Positions 47,445 to 57,012 of a DNA stretch of 64,000 bases are shown piece by piece. The DNA is from DATMER01 sp040349255 (GTDB lineage: Bacteria; Acidobacteriota; Thermoanaerobaculia; Multivoradales; UBA5704): NCBI GenBank assembly GCA_040349255.1, contig JBEQUE010000144.1, positions 1 to 64,000 of the forward strand. The letters are read 5' to 3'. Each line of letters starts with the position of its first letter. Position 1 is the stretch's first letter. Position numbers and translations under genes: made by a program. The notes under the pieces are model-generated. The model was not told where the DNA came from. It searched no databases and saw nothing but the letters and a program-made list of their open reading frames with translations.

Positions 47445-48758
47445 CTAGTTCCCGGTCCCCATCGAATGGCCGGCATGCGCTCCGGTCGCCTGGAAAAGGC
47501 TCGATCCCGAGGCGAGATCGGAGGCCGCGAGCACGAGCTGGCCGGCCTCGACCCGCGACTTGAGCGGCACCGGGTTGCAGCCGCCCGACTGGCCGATCGA
47601 CGGCGGATAGATGGCCGACCCGCAGTGGAGGCAGGTCACGTTGGGGCCGTCCTGGTAGTAGCCGCGCGGGCCGCAGATCAGGCAGGAATCGAACGCCGTC
47701 GCGATATCTCCCTTGTCGTCGACCGGCACCGCGATGAACCGCACCGGGTGGCCATGGACCGTGACCTGGAAACGCTGGAGCCGCATGTCCTGGAAGGCGG
47801 CGAGCGGGATGCGCACGGTGCCGTCCGCGCCGACCTGGACCGGCGTGGCCGGCGAGAGCGCGGCCGGCGGCTGGGCGTAGACGAACTCGAGGCCGAGCAC
47901 GACCAGGATGACCAAGCCGAGCACCGCGCCGACCGCCCTCGCCCGCTGCTGGCGCTGGCTCTGCGCGCGGGCGAGGCGCGCCGCCGCGCCGGCATCCTCC
48001 GGCGCGGCCGGGGCGGCGGCGTCCTTCGCCCGGCCCGGGATCAGGAGCATCAGGAGCGGCAGCGCGAGGACCGCGGCGATGAAGAAGAACTCGTTCTTGA
48101 CCAGCGGCCCGATCGTGGCCATGGTGGTCGGGTTGGCCGGCAGCCAACCGCCCTCGGAGAGCTCGTGGTACCCGTTGATCAGGAGCTGGAGCACGAAGAC
48201 GCCGAGCGCGATGCCGGTGATCTTGAAGAACCGCCCGAGGTCCACCCGCAGGCTGCCGCGCACGAAGAGGACGCCGAAGAGGATGGCCGCCGCGAGGCCG
48301 ATCAGCACGCCGAGGATGGCGAGCAGGCCGTTCGTGGTGAGCGACAGCGCGGAGAGGAAGAGCACGGTCTCGATGCCTTCGCGGAAGACCATCAGGAAGG
48401 TGAAGAGGAACAGGCCGAGGCCGACCGAGCGCGCGTCGTCGCGGGCGAGGATCTTCGACAGCGAGCCCTTCATCTCGCCCGAGATCGTGTGCGAGTGCCG
48501 CCACATCCAGACCATCATGCTGCCGACGATCAGCGCGGAGCCGAGGTAGAGCAGGCCCTCGAAGACCTCCTCGTTGACCGCCCAGCGGTAGAGCAGCCAG
48601 GCGCCGGCCAGGCTGGCCGCGGCGGCCGTGCCGATCCCGGCCCAGACCGCGCCAAGATGGCGCTCGAATCCTTCGCGGCGCAGGAAGGCGACGATGATGC
48701 CGACGACCAGCGCGGCCTCGACCCCTTCTCGCAGCGTGACCACCAGGGCCTCAAACAT
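47445..48758 (-). CDS. FTR1-type iron permease fused to DUF2318 Fe-S domain
   Basis: 437 residues from the ATG at 48758 (GAGGGG 6 nt upstream), overlapping the Fur stop by 8 bp. Residues 1-~245: FTR1/EfeU permease with the two iron-binding REGxE motifs, REGVE and REGIE, in membrane helices. Residues ~275-437: another helix and a DUF2318 domain with CLICGPRGYYQDG, CLHCGSAIYPP and a GGCNPVP end. In ferrous-uptake systems FTR1 moves oxidised iron across the inner membrane; DUF2318 is thought to help in electron transfer. The fused form removes the need for a separate partner protein. Confidence 0.9.
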   Translation of the reverse strand: MFEALVVTLREGVEAALVVGIIVAFLRREGFERHLGAVWAGIGTAAAASLAGAWLLYRWAVNEEVFEGLLYLGSALIVGSMMVWMWRHSHTISGEMKGSLSKILARDDARSVGLGLFLFTFLMVFREGIETVLFLSALSLTTNGLLAILGVLIGLAAAILFGVLFVRGSLRVDLGRFFKITGIALGVFVLQLLINGYHELSEGGWLPANPTTMATIGPLVKNEFFFIAAVLALPLLMLLIPGRAKDAAAPAAPEDAGAAARLARAQSQRQQRARAVGAVLGLVILVVLGLEFVYAQPPAALSPATPVQVGADGTVRIPLAAFQDMRLQRFQVTVHGHPVRFIAVPVDDKGDIATAFDSCLICGPRGYYQDGPNVTCLHCGSAIYPPSIGQSGGCNPVPLKSRVEAGQLVLAASDLASGSSLFQATGAHAGHSMGTGN

Positions 48759-49233
48759 GGACCACCCCTCCACCGACCGCCGCCGCCGGCGCGGTCTGGG
48801 CTCCAGCGCAGTCGTTGCAGAGACCGCTGATCTGGAGCGTGTGGCGCGTCGGCACGAAGCCGTGCGCGCGGCAGATTTCGGACTGGAGCGCGGCGATACC
48901 CGGGCTCACGAACTCGACGACGCGCCCGCAGCCGGTGCAGACCAGGTGGTCGTGGTGCTGGCCGCCGTGCACGTGCTCGTAGAGGAACCGGTCCCGGCCG
49001 AGCCGCTGCTTGCGCACCATGCCGCACTCGACGAGGAGGTCCAGGTTGCGGTAGACCGTGGCCCGGGAGATCTTCAGGCCGCGCGCCTTCATCGTCGCGA
49101 GCAGCTCCTCGGCGTCGATGTGCTTGTGCTGTGCGAAGATCTCCTCGAACAGCGCGAGCCGCTCCTGAGTGACGCGCTGGCCCCGGCTGCGCAGGAATTG
49201 GAGGAAGCGCTCCCGTTCGCGAGCGTTGGACAT
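48751..49233 (-). CDS. fur: Fur family transcriptional regulator
   Basis: 160 residues from the ATG at 49233 (AGGA upstream). Winged helix: RGQRVTQERLALFEEIF, SRATVYRNLDLLVECGMV. Metal sites: HVHGGQHHDHLVC, CTGC and CNDC (structural zinc). It should repress when loaded with Fe2+ (or another metal) and controls the downstream iron operon in which it is first. A palindrome at 49262-49278, just upstream of its start, is a likely operator. Which metal it senses cannot be told from sequence alone. Confidence 0.9.
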   Translation of the reverse strand: MSNARERERFLQFLRSRGQRVTQERLALFEEIFAQHKHIDAEELLATMKARGLKISRATVYRNLDLLVECGMVRKQRLGRDRFLYEHVHGGQHHDHLVCTGCGRVVEFVSPGIAALQSEICRAHGFVPTRHTLQISGLCNDCAGAQTAPAAAVGGGVVHV

Positions 49234-49261
49234 GACCGTTCTTTCCTGATCCTCTTGTCTC

Positions 49262-49278
49262 TTGAGATGAAGTCTCAA
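49262..49278. promoter_or_regulatory. Palindrome, probable Fur-family operator
   Basis: TTGAGATGAAGTCTCAA, with 6-bp arms around a 5-bp centre, 28 bp upstream of the Fur ATG. Position fits autoregulation. It is not the canonical enterobacterial Fur box. Confidence 0.6.
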
Positions 49279-49406
49279 TAATCGAGCACCATTCTGGACG
49301 TATCTGGTCCGGTTTGTCAACCGCCTGTCGAGCGCCTGTCAAGCCGCGCCGCGGGTCCCGGGTGCTATCCTGAGACAGGTATGGAAGATGCAGACTTTTT
49401 TCCACG

Positions 49407-49736
49407 ATGATCATGCCCGAGACGCCGCCCGAGTCGCTCGATGACACCTACCACCGGCGCCGCCGCCTGCGGCGCCCTTTACCGCTCTGGCTGCGCATCG
49501 TGGTCTTCCTGGCGGGCTGGATCGTGGTCCTGGTGGGCATCGCCGGGCTGGTGCTGCCGGGCCCGGGGATCCCGACGATCATCGCGGGCGCCGCGATCCT
49601 CTCGATCGTGAGCGAGGCGACCTACGAGCTGACCCGGAAGTCGCTGCAGCGCTGGCCGTTCATCTGGGACCGGGTGGAGGCGTTCCGCGAGCGCATCCAC
49701 GACCGGCTGCACCGCTGGGCGCACGGGAAGAAATAG
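49407..49736 (+). CDS. Small PGPGW-type membrane protein
   Basis: 109 residues. Two adjacent membrane helices (LRIVVFLAGWIVVLVGIAGL and IIAGAAILSIV) around the motif VLPGPGIPTII, typical of the PGPGW putative transmembrane family. Charged N- and C-termini. Function unknown. An alternative ATG lies 6 bp downstream. It converges on the citrate synthase gene. Confidence 0.82.
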   Translation: MIMPETPPESLDDTYHRRRRLRRPLPLWLRIVVFLAGWIVVLVGIAGLVLPGPGIPTIIAGAAILSIVSEATYELTRKSLQRWPFIWDRVEAFRERIHDRLHRWAHGKK

Positions 49737-49778
49737 GGGACGTCCGGGGCGCGATGAATCGCGCCCCCATCCCCTATT
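49732..49778. terminator. Bidirectional nested hairpin terminator
   Basis: Outer arms AATAGGGGA / TCCCCTATT and inner stem GGGGCGCGA - TGAA - TCGCGCCCC. It lies between two convergent genes and ends in TATT on one side and TATT on the other strand, so it can serve both. Confidence 0.8.
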
Positions 49779-49781
49779 GTT

Positions 49782-51122
<1,341 letters not shown>

Positions 51123-51194
51123 TTCAGGTCTCCTAAGAGGTCGCTCCAGGCCGCTCGGGGCCTGGAGCGCCGCGGCGATTCTATCCCAAAAGCG

Positions 51195-52385
51195 TCAAAG
51201 CTCCCGCAGCGCCGATGCCACCGGCATGCGCGCCGCCCGGATGGCCGGGAAGAGACCGCCGAAGAGACCGATCACCAGGGCCATGACGATGCCCATCACC
51301 AGAAGCGCCGGCGTCACCGCGAACGAGAACGCCACCTGGCTGAAGGTCGACCAGTTCATGGTCGCCGCCTGGTAGCCGTTGAACGCGGCGTAGGCGGCCA
51401 GGCCGCCCAGGACGCCGCCGAGCAGCGCCAGGGTGAGCGACTCCAGCAGCACCGAGATGACCACCGGGCCCGAGCCGTAGCCCAGCGCCCGCAGCGTCGC
51501 CACCTCGCGGGTGCGCGAGGAGACCGCCGAGTACATGGTGTTGAGCGCGCCGAAGATCGCGCCGATCGCCATCACCACGGAGATGGACACGCCGAGGCCG
51601 GTGATGATGCCGTGCAGGGTCCGCGACTGCGCCTCGTAATACTCGGTCTCGCGGATCACCTTCACGTCGAGCCTCGGATCGGTCGTCAGCGTGTCCTTGA
51701 AGCGGTCGAACGTCTCCGGCGACTCGAGCTTCGCATAGACCGCCTGGAAGGTGCTGCCGCGGCGGTAGGCCGGCTGGAGCACGCCGGCGTCGCACCAGAT
51801 CTCGGACTCGGCGAGGGCGCCGCCGGCCGAGAAGATTCCGACCACGGTCCACTCGTTGCCGCTCCAGCGCTTCTTGTCGCCGACCTGGAGGCCGGCGAAC
51901 TCGGCGGCCGCGGCCTTGCCGGCGATGACCTCGTTGCGGCCCGGCTGGAAGTTGCGGCCCTCGACGATCTTGACCTCGTCGCGGACCTGGAAGGCGGCCG
52001 GCTGGACGCCGCGCAGAGGCACGTTGGCGTCCGTCCCCGTCGAGCGCTTGGGCACGTCGACGACCACGTAGAGCTCGGAGGACGCCATCGGCCCCTGGGC
52101 CGAGCGCATCACGCCGGGCGCCTCGGCGATGATCCGCGTCACGTCGCGGGTGAGGCCGCTCGTCATCTCGCTGTCGCTGCCGCTGCGCAGGACGATCGCC
52201 GTGTCGGGCGAGCCCGCGGAGACCAGCGTGCGCTTGAAGCCTTCGCCGATCGACAGCACGGCCACGAGGACGCCCACCACGCCCATGACGCCCACGACCG
52301 TGGCCGCGGATGCGCCGAGGCGCTGGTTGATCGTGCGCACGTTGAGCCAGGTCACCACACCTACCTGAGAGAGCCAGCGGAACAT
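51195..52385 (-). CDS. MacB/FtsX-type ABC permease, subunit 1
   Basis: 396 residues. N-terminal membrane helix (AATVVGVMGVVGVLVAVLSI), a periplasmic MacB-like domain (~50-255), then three helices with SSRTREVATLRALGYGSG, the conserved FtsX-fold motif. It is last in a four-gene leftward operon (adaptor, ATPase, two permeases) and starts 12 bp after the other permease. The complex resembles a MacAB/DevBCA exporter with a heterodimeric permease; the outer-membrane partner is elsewhere. Substrate unknown. Confidence 0.88.
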   Translation of the reverse strand: MFRWLSQVGVVTWLNVRTINQRLGASAATVVGVMGVVGVLVAVLSIGEGFKRTLVSAGSPDTAIVLRSGSDSEMTSGLTRDVTRIIAEAPGVMRSAQGPMASSELYVVVDVPKRSTGTDANVPLRGVQPAAFQVRDEVKIVEGRNFQPGRNEVIAGKAAAAEFAGLQVGDKKRWSGNEWTVVGIFSAGGALAESEIWCDAGVLQPAYRRGSTFQAVYAKLESPETFDRFKDTLTTDPRLDVKVIRETEYYEAQSRTLHGIITGLGVSISVVMAIGAIFGALNTMYSAVSSRTREVATLRALGYGSGPVVISVLLESLTLALLGGVLGGLAAYAAFNGYQAATMNWSTFSQVAFSFAVTPALLVMGIVMALVIGLFGGLFPAIRAARMPVASALREL

Positions 52386-52397
52386 TCGAATCCCTCC

Positions 52398-53552
52398 TCA
52401 GCGCCGCAGCGCTTCGGCGATGCGCAGCCGCATCGCCTGCAGCGCCGGCAGGAAGCCCGTCACGAGACCGAGCAGGACCGCGAAGACGACGCCCAGGGCC
52501 GCATCCCGCCCGGGCAGATAGAACACCGGAAGCTGACCATTCGTCGGGTCGCCGGCCGAGATGGCGAGCCATGCGATCCCGAGGCCGGCCAGGCCGCCGA
52601 GCACGGCGAGCAGGCACGACTCGGCGAGCACCAGCCCGAGCGCCTGGCCGTGGCTGAAGCCCAGGGTCTTGAGCACCGCGATCTCGTTCGTGCGCTCGCG
52701 CACCGCCTGCGCCATGGTGTTGCCGACCACCAGGAGCAGCGTGAAGAACACCGCCAGCAGGATGCCGGTCAGGATGCGGCCGACGTCGCCCACCTGGTTG
52801 GCGAACGACTGGGCCAGCGCCTTCTCGGACTGGGTCTTGGTCTCGGCCGGCGAGTTGGCGAACAGCGAATCGATCTTCTTCGAGATCTCGGCCGTGTGCT
52901 TCGGGTCGTCGATCCGGAGCACGTACCAGCCGACGACCCCGAGGTTGCCGTTGCGCACCGCCTGGTTCAGGTAGTCGTAGTGGAAGAAGAAGGACGAGGT
53001 GTCCACCCCCTTCTCCTTGCCGTCGTAGATGCCGTCGATCGTGAACTCGAAGGTCGAGGAGCCGTCCGTCTTGCGGAAGAAGGTGCCCTGGATGGGCACA
53101 CGGTCGCCGACCTTCCAGTGGAAGCGGTCGGCGGTCGCGCGGCCGACGATGGCGCCCGTGCGGTCCTCCTTCCAGGCCGCCACCTGCGCCTTCGGGATCA
53201 CGAGCTCGGGGTACATGTCCAGATAGGTATCGGTGTCGACCGCCATCTGCGGGAAGAAGTTCTTGGGGTCCTGATAGACGCCGCCGAACCAGTTGAGGTG
53301 CGTCACGGCCTCCACGCCGGGCACGGAGGCGATGCGGTCCTTGTAGGAGATGGGCAGCGGCATGATGATCGCGGTCTTGTGGATGGTCGACAGCCGATCG
53401 GTGCCGACCACGTCCACGCCCATGCTGAAGGCCATGCGGATGGCCGCCAGGTAGCCGAACAGCAGGAAGGCGACCAGGATCGACAGCAGCGTGAAGAAGG
53501 TGCGCACCTTGCGCCGCTTCAGGTTGCTCCAGATCAGCGGGAAGAACTTCAT
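52398..53552 (-). CDS. MacB/FtsX-type ABC permease, subunit 2
   Basis: 384 residues from the ATG at 53552, which overlaps the ATPase stop (ATGA). KFFPLIWSNLKRRKVRTFFT, an N-terminal helix, a periplasmic domain (~60-260) and three C-terminal helices with RERTNEIAVLKTLGFSHG. Partner of the downstream permease in the same exporter. Confidence 0.88.
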   Translation of the reverse strand: MKFFPLIWSNLKRRKVRTFFTLLSILVAFLLFGYLAAIRMAFSMGVDVVGTDRLSTIHKTAIIMPLPISYKDRIASVPGVEAVTHLNWFGGVYQDPKNFFPQMAVDTDTYLDMYPELVIPKAQVAAWKEDRTGAIVGRATADRFHWKVGDRVPIQGTFFRKTDGSSTFEFTIDGIYDGKEKGVDTSSFFFHYDYLNQAVRNGNLGVVGWYVLRIDDPKHTAEISKKIDSLFANSPAETKTQSEKALAQSFANQVGDVGRILTGILLAVFFTLLLVVGNTMAQAVRERTNEIAVLKTLGFSHGQALGLVLAESCLLAVLGGLAGLGIAWLAISAGDPTNGQLPVFYLPGRDAALGVVFAVLLGLVTGFLPALQAMRLRIAEALRR

Positions 53553-54238
53553 GCCGCCGCCTCCGTGGTGAGGGCGCCCTTGTCCAGGTGGAGGGTGCGC
53601 TTGGCGCGCGCCGCGGCGTGCGGGTCGTGGGTGACCATGATGATGGTCTTGCCGTGCTCGCGGTTGAGCGCCTGGAGCAGGTCCAGGATCTCGTCGCCGG
53701 ACCTGCGGTCGAGGTCGCCCGTCGGCTCGTCGCAGAGCAGCAGGGTCGGATCGGTGACGATGGCGCGCGCGATGCCCACGCGCTGCTCCTGGCCGCCGGA
53801 GAGCTGCCGCGGGTAGTGCCCGGCGCGGTCCGCGAGCCCCACGACCGACAGCGCGGTGGACACGTGCTGCCGGCGCTGCGTCTTGGACAGATGGGTCAGG
53901 AGCAGCGGCAGCTCCACGTTTTTCTCCGCGGTGAGCACCGGCAGGAGGTTGTAGAACTGGAACACGAAGCCGATGTGGCGGGCGCGCCACTGGGCGAGCT
54001 TGCGGTCGGGCAGGCCGCTGATGGGCTCGCCGGCCACGACAACCGAGCCCGAGCTCGGACGGTCGAGCCCGCCGATCAGGTTGAGCAGCGTGCTCTTGCC
54101 CGAGCCCGACGGCCCCATGAGCGCCAGGAAGTCGCCCTGCGGCACCTCCAGGCTCAGGTTCCTCAGGATGTCGAGCCGCTCGCCTCCGCGGTGAAACACC
54201 TTCTGTACGTCCCGGACCTCGACCAGCGCCTGCGCCAT
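53549..54238 (-). CDS. MacB/LolD-type ABC ATPase
   Basis: 229 residues. GPSGSGKST (Walker A), FQFYNLLPVL (Q-loop), LSGGQEQRVGIARAI (signature), LLLCDEPTGDLD (Walker B), THD (H-loop). Standard length for this group. It energises the two permeases that follow with overlapping or close starts. Confidence 0.93.
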   Translation of the reverse strand: MAQALVEVRDVQKVFHRGGERLDILRNLSLEVPQGDFLALMGPSGSGKSTLLNLIGGLDRPSSGSVVVAGEPISGLPDRKLAQWRARHIGFVFQFYNLLPVLTAEKNVELPLLLTHLSKTQRRQHVSTALSVVGLADRAGHYPRQLSGGQEQRVGIARAIVTDPTLLLCDEPTGDLDRRSGDEILDLLQALNREHGKTIIMVTHDPHAAARAKRTLHLDKGALTTEAAA

Positions 54239-54252
54239 GACTCGTATCTCCT

Positions 54253-55497
54253 TCAGGTTTCGTTTCGAACCTTGACTTTGTAGCCGTCCGCGAGCTGCTC
54301 TGGTCCTTCGATCACGACCGCCTCGCCGCCGGAGAGGCCGGAGACGACGGCCACGTCGTCGCCCGAGGCGGGAGCCGTCTTGATTGCGCGACGTTCGACC
54401 TTGTCGCCCTGGACGACGAGGACGTACGGCTGGTCCTCGCCGCGCACGGCGGCCTTGGGGACCAGCACCTTCGGCTTGGCCTCGGCGGCATTCGCGGCGG
54501 CCGCTGTCGTCTCCTTCTCGTCGCTCAGGAACGACACCTTGACGCCCATGTCCGGCAGGATGCGCGGATCGAGCTGGTCGAACCCGAGGCGCACCTTGAC
54601 CGTGGCCTTCTGGCGGTCGGCGGCGGGCACGGTGGTGATGACCCGGGCCGGGATCTGCCAGTCCGGATAGGCGTCGAGGACCGCCACGGCGCGCTGGTCG
54701 TCGCGCACCCGGTTGATGTAGGCCTCGTTGACGTCCACCTCGATCTCGAGCGACGCCATGTCGACCAGCGTGCAGATGCCGGTGCGCGTGAAGCCTCCGC
54801 CCGCGGACACCGGCGAGATCATCTCGCCGGGCTGAGCGTCCTTGGAGATCGCCACGCCGGAGAACGGCGCGCGGATGACCAGGTCGTCCAGGTTCTGGCG
54901 GTAGACCTCGACCTGGCGGCGCGAGACCTCGGCGTCCTGGCGCTGGACTTCCAGCCGCGCGGCGAACGAATCGACCTGCGCGTCGGCGGTGTCGAGCTGG
55001 GACTGCGTGGAGACGCCTTCCTTGAGGAGGTCGCGCATGCGCTTCTGGTTGAGCCGGGCTTCCTTCAGACGGACCTCGGTCTCCTGGAGCGCGTGGCGGG
55101 CGGAGACGCTCTGGGCCTCGGCGAGCGCGAGCTGGCGGCGGGCCGTGGAGTCGTCGAGCCGGGCCAGCACCTGGCCGGCCTGGACCTTCATGCCCTCCTC
55201 GACGTGGATCTCGACGACCTTGCCGGTGACCTTGGAGGAGACGGTGGCCTGGCGGCGCGCGGTGACATAGCCGGAGGCGTCGAGCACGGCGCCGGCCGCG
55301 GAGCCGCCGGCCACGGCGCGGGCGGTGGCGGTGCGGACCTCGACGGCGCGCGGGATCTTGAGCCACGCCCAGGCTCCGCCGCCGATGGCGAGCAGGACGA
55401 TGGCGAGCGCGAGCCACAGCTTCCAGCCGGGGCCGCTGCGCTCCTCCGCCCCGCTGCGGTCGATGCGCAGCCCGTCGAGAGAGGGTTTTTCGGTCAT
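54253..55497 (-). CDS. HlyD/MacA-type periplasmic adaptor
   Basis: 414 residues. One N-terminal membrane helix (LWLALAIVLLAIGGGAWAW), a split lipoyl domain (TVSSKVTGKVVEIHVEEGMKV and IRAPFSGVAISKDAQPGEMI), a long coiled-coil hairpin between (~110-200), and beta-barrel and membrane-proximal domains. It links the inner-membrane ABC permeases to an outer-membrane channel. First gene of the exporter operon. Confidence 0.92.
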   Translation of the reverse strand: MTEKPSLDGLRIDRSGAEERSGPGWKLWLALAIVLLAIGGGAWAWLKIPRAVEVRTATARAVAGGSAAGAVLDASGYVTARRQATVSSKVTGKVVEIHVEEGMKVQAGQVLARLDDSTARRQLALAEAQSVSARHALQETEVRLKEARLNQKRMRDLLKEGVSTQSQLDTADAQVDSFAARLEVQRQDAEVSRRQVEVYRQNLDDLVIRAPFSGVAISKDAQPGEMISPVSAGGGFTRTGICTLVDMASLEIEVDVNEAYINRVRDDQRAVAVLDAYPDWQIPARVITTVPAADRQKATVKVRLGFDQLDPRILPDMGVKVSFLSDEKETTAAAANAAEAKPKVLVPKAAVRGEDQPYVLVVQGDKVERRAIKTAPASGDDVAVVSGLSGGEAVVIEGPEQLADGYKVKVRNET

Positions 55498-55622
55498 GAC
55501 TCCATCCTTGAAAGGACCCGGGGCTTTCCAGGTACAGGCTCGGGTCCAGGCAGTGTTACGTCCCGGTGCGGCAAAAGTTTGCCGGGACGGTTTCGCTCGT
55601 ATCGGGGGATTCTATCGCGGAT

Positions 55623-56006
55623 TCAGGGCTCGAACACGGCGCAAGCGGTATCGTTCTCCCAGACCTCGACGCGGACGACGCGGACGCGGTCGCGATCCTC
55701 GCCGCGCTCCGCCAGCCGGCGGGCGACTTCCTGGAACACATATTCGCTGAAGAGCTCGGCGGTCGTGTTCTTCTCGTCAAAAGGAGGAATGTCGTTGATC
55801 ACCCGGTGGTCGAACGGACCGAGGATTTCCTGCATCATCTCCTTGAGGTCGGCGAAGTCGAGGACCATGCCCAGCCCGTCCAGCTTCCCGGCCCTCAGGT
55901 GAACCCTAACCCGATAGTTGTGGCCGTGCAGGTTCTCGCAGCCGCGGGTGTGGCCGCGGATGGCGTGGGCCGCGGAAAAGGTGAAGTCCTTGAAGATGGT
56001 GTGCAT
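55623..56006 (-). CDS. queD: 6-carboxytetrahydropterin synthase (QueD/PTPS)
   Basis: 127 residues, typical QueD size. Zinc histidines in FSAAHAI and CENLHGHNYRV, the catalytic Cys in CENLHGHN, and FDHRVINDIPPF, ENTTAELF-like NTTAELFSEYV with the C-terminal VEVWENDTAC. It makes 6-carboxy-5,6,7,8-tetrahydropterin for queuosine/7-deazapurine synthesis. Start ATG at 56006 lies 2 bp after the stop of the dehydratase. No other queuosine genes are present here. Confidence 0.93.
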   Translation of the reverse strand: MHTIFKDFTFSAAHAIRGHTRGCENLHGHNYRVRVHLRAGKLDGLGMVLDFADLKEMMQEILGPFDHRVINDIPPFDEKNTTAELFSEYVFQEVARRLAERGEDRDRVRVVRVEVWENDTACAVFEP

Positions 56007-56008
56007 GG

Positions 56009-56968
56009 CTACGGCATCCGGCCTTCCAGGATAGCGCAGAGCTTCGCGGCGTCCAGGTTGCCGCCGGAGACCACGCAGACCACCTTCCCGCCCTGCGGAA
56101 GGGTGGTGAGCGCGGCGGCCACCGAGGCGGCGCCGGCGCCCTCGGCGATGACCCGGTGGCGCTCGGCGAGCAGGCGGATGGCGTCCGCCACCGCCTCCAG
56201 GGAGACGATGCAGGCCCCGGCGAGCAGACGGTCCACGAGCGGCCACATCTCGGGCAGGAGGCTCCTGCCGCCGATGCCGTCCACGAAGCTCGGCTGGTAG
56301 TCCACGGTCTGCGGCGAGCCTTCGCCCAGCGATTCGGACAGCGGCGTGGCCGTCGAGACCTCGCAGCCGAGCACCTGGACCTCCGGCCGGAGAGCGGCGA
56401 GCGCCGCGGCGATGCCGCAGGAGAGCCCGCCGCCGCCGAACGGGACGAGGACGGTGTCCACGTCGGGCAGGTCCTCGAGGATCTCCAGCGCGATGGTGCC
56501 GTTGCCGGCCATCACCGCCCGGTCCGCCACCGGGTGGATGAAGAGGCCGTCGAGCCCGGGATAGGAGTGCTCGACGAGCACGTCCCACCAGCGGTCGAAC
56601 GGCACCTTGATCACCTGGCCGCCCAGGCGCTCGATCGCCGCCAGCTTGGTGGCCGGCGCGTGGTCCGGCACGACGACGGACGCCGGCACGCCCATCTCCC
56701 GGGCGCTCCAGGCCACGCCCTGCGCCATGTTGCCGGCGCTCGCCGTGTAGACGCCGTCCCGGAGCGTCTCCGGGTCGGCCAGGCGCATGGCGTTGGTGGC
56801 GCCGCGCAGCTTGAACGAGCCGATCGGCTGGAGGTTCTCCAGCTTGAGCCAGATCTCGATCGGAGAGTCCGCATTCAGGCGGACGAGCGGCGTGCGCACC
56901 GTGACCCCGGCCAGGCGCTCGCGCGCGGCGCGGATCTCGTCGAGGGTGGGAGCTTCCAGGGCGGTCAT
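56009..56968 (-). CDS. PLP-dependent threonine/serine dehydratase-like protein
   Basis: 319 residues. The PLP lysine is in IGSFKLRGA; ASAGNMAQGVAWSA, the PLP-phosphate loop VPFGGGGLSCGIA and VVCVVSGGN are typical of the tryptophan-synthase-beta-like fold. Length without a regulatory ACT domain fits catabolic threonine dehydratase or serine racemase types, which form ammonia and 2-oxobutyrate or pyruvate. The exact substrate is uncertain. Upstream of QueD in a two-gene unit. Confidence 0.88.
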   Translation of the reverse strand: MTALEAPTLDEIRAARERLAGVTVRTPLVRLNADSPIEIWLKLENLQPIGSFKLRGATNAMRLADPETLRDGVYTASAGNMAQGVAWSAREMGVPASVVVPDHAPATKLAAIERLGGQVIKVPFDRWWDVLVEHSYPGLDGLFIHPVADRAVMAGNGTIALEILEDLPDVDTVLVPFGGGGLSCGIAAALAALRPEVQVLGCEVSTATPLSESLGEGSPQTVDYQPSFVDGIGGRSLLPEMWPLVDRLLAGACIVSLEAVADAIRLLAERHRVIAEGAGAASVAAALTTLPQGGKVVCVVSGGNLDAAKLCAILEGRMP

Positions 56969-57012
56969 CCGCCGGAGCTTACCTGAAACCCGTTTCGTTA
57001 TACTCCCCGGCC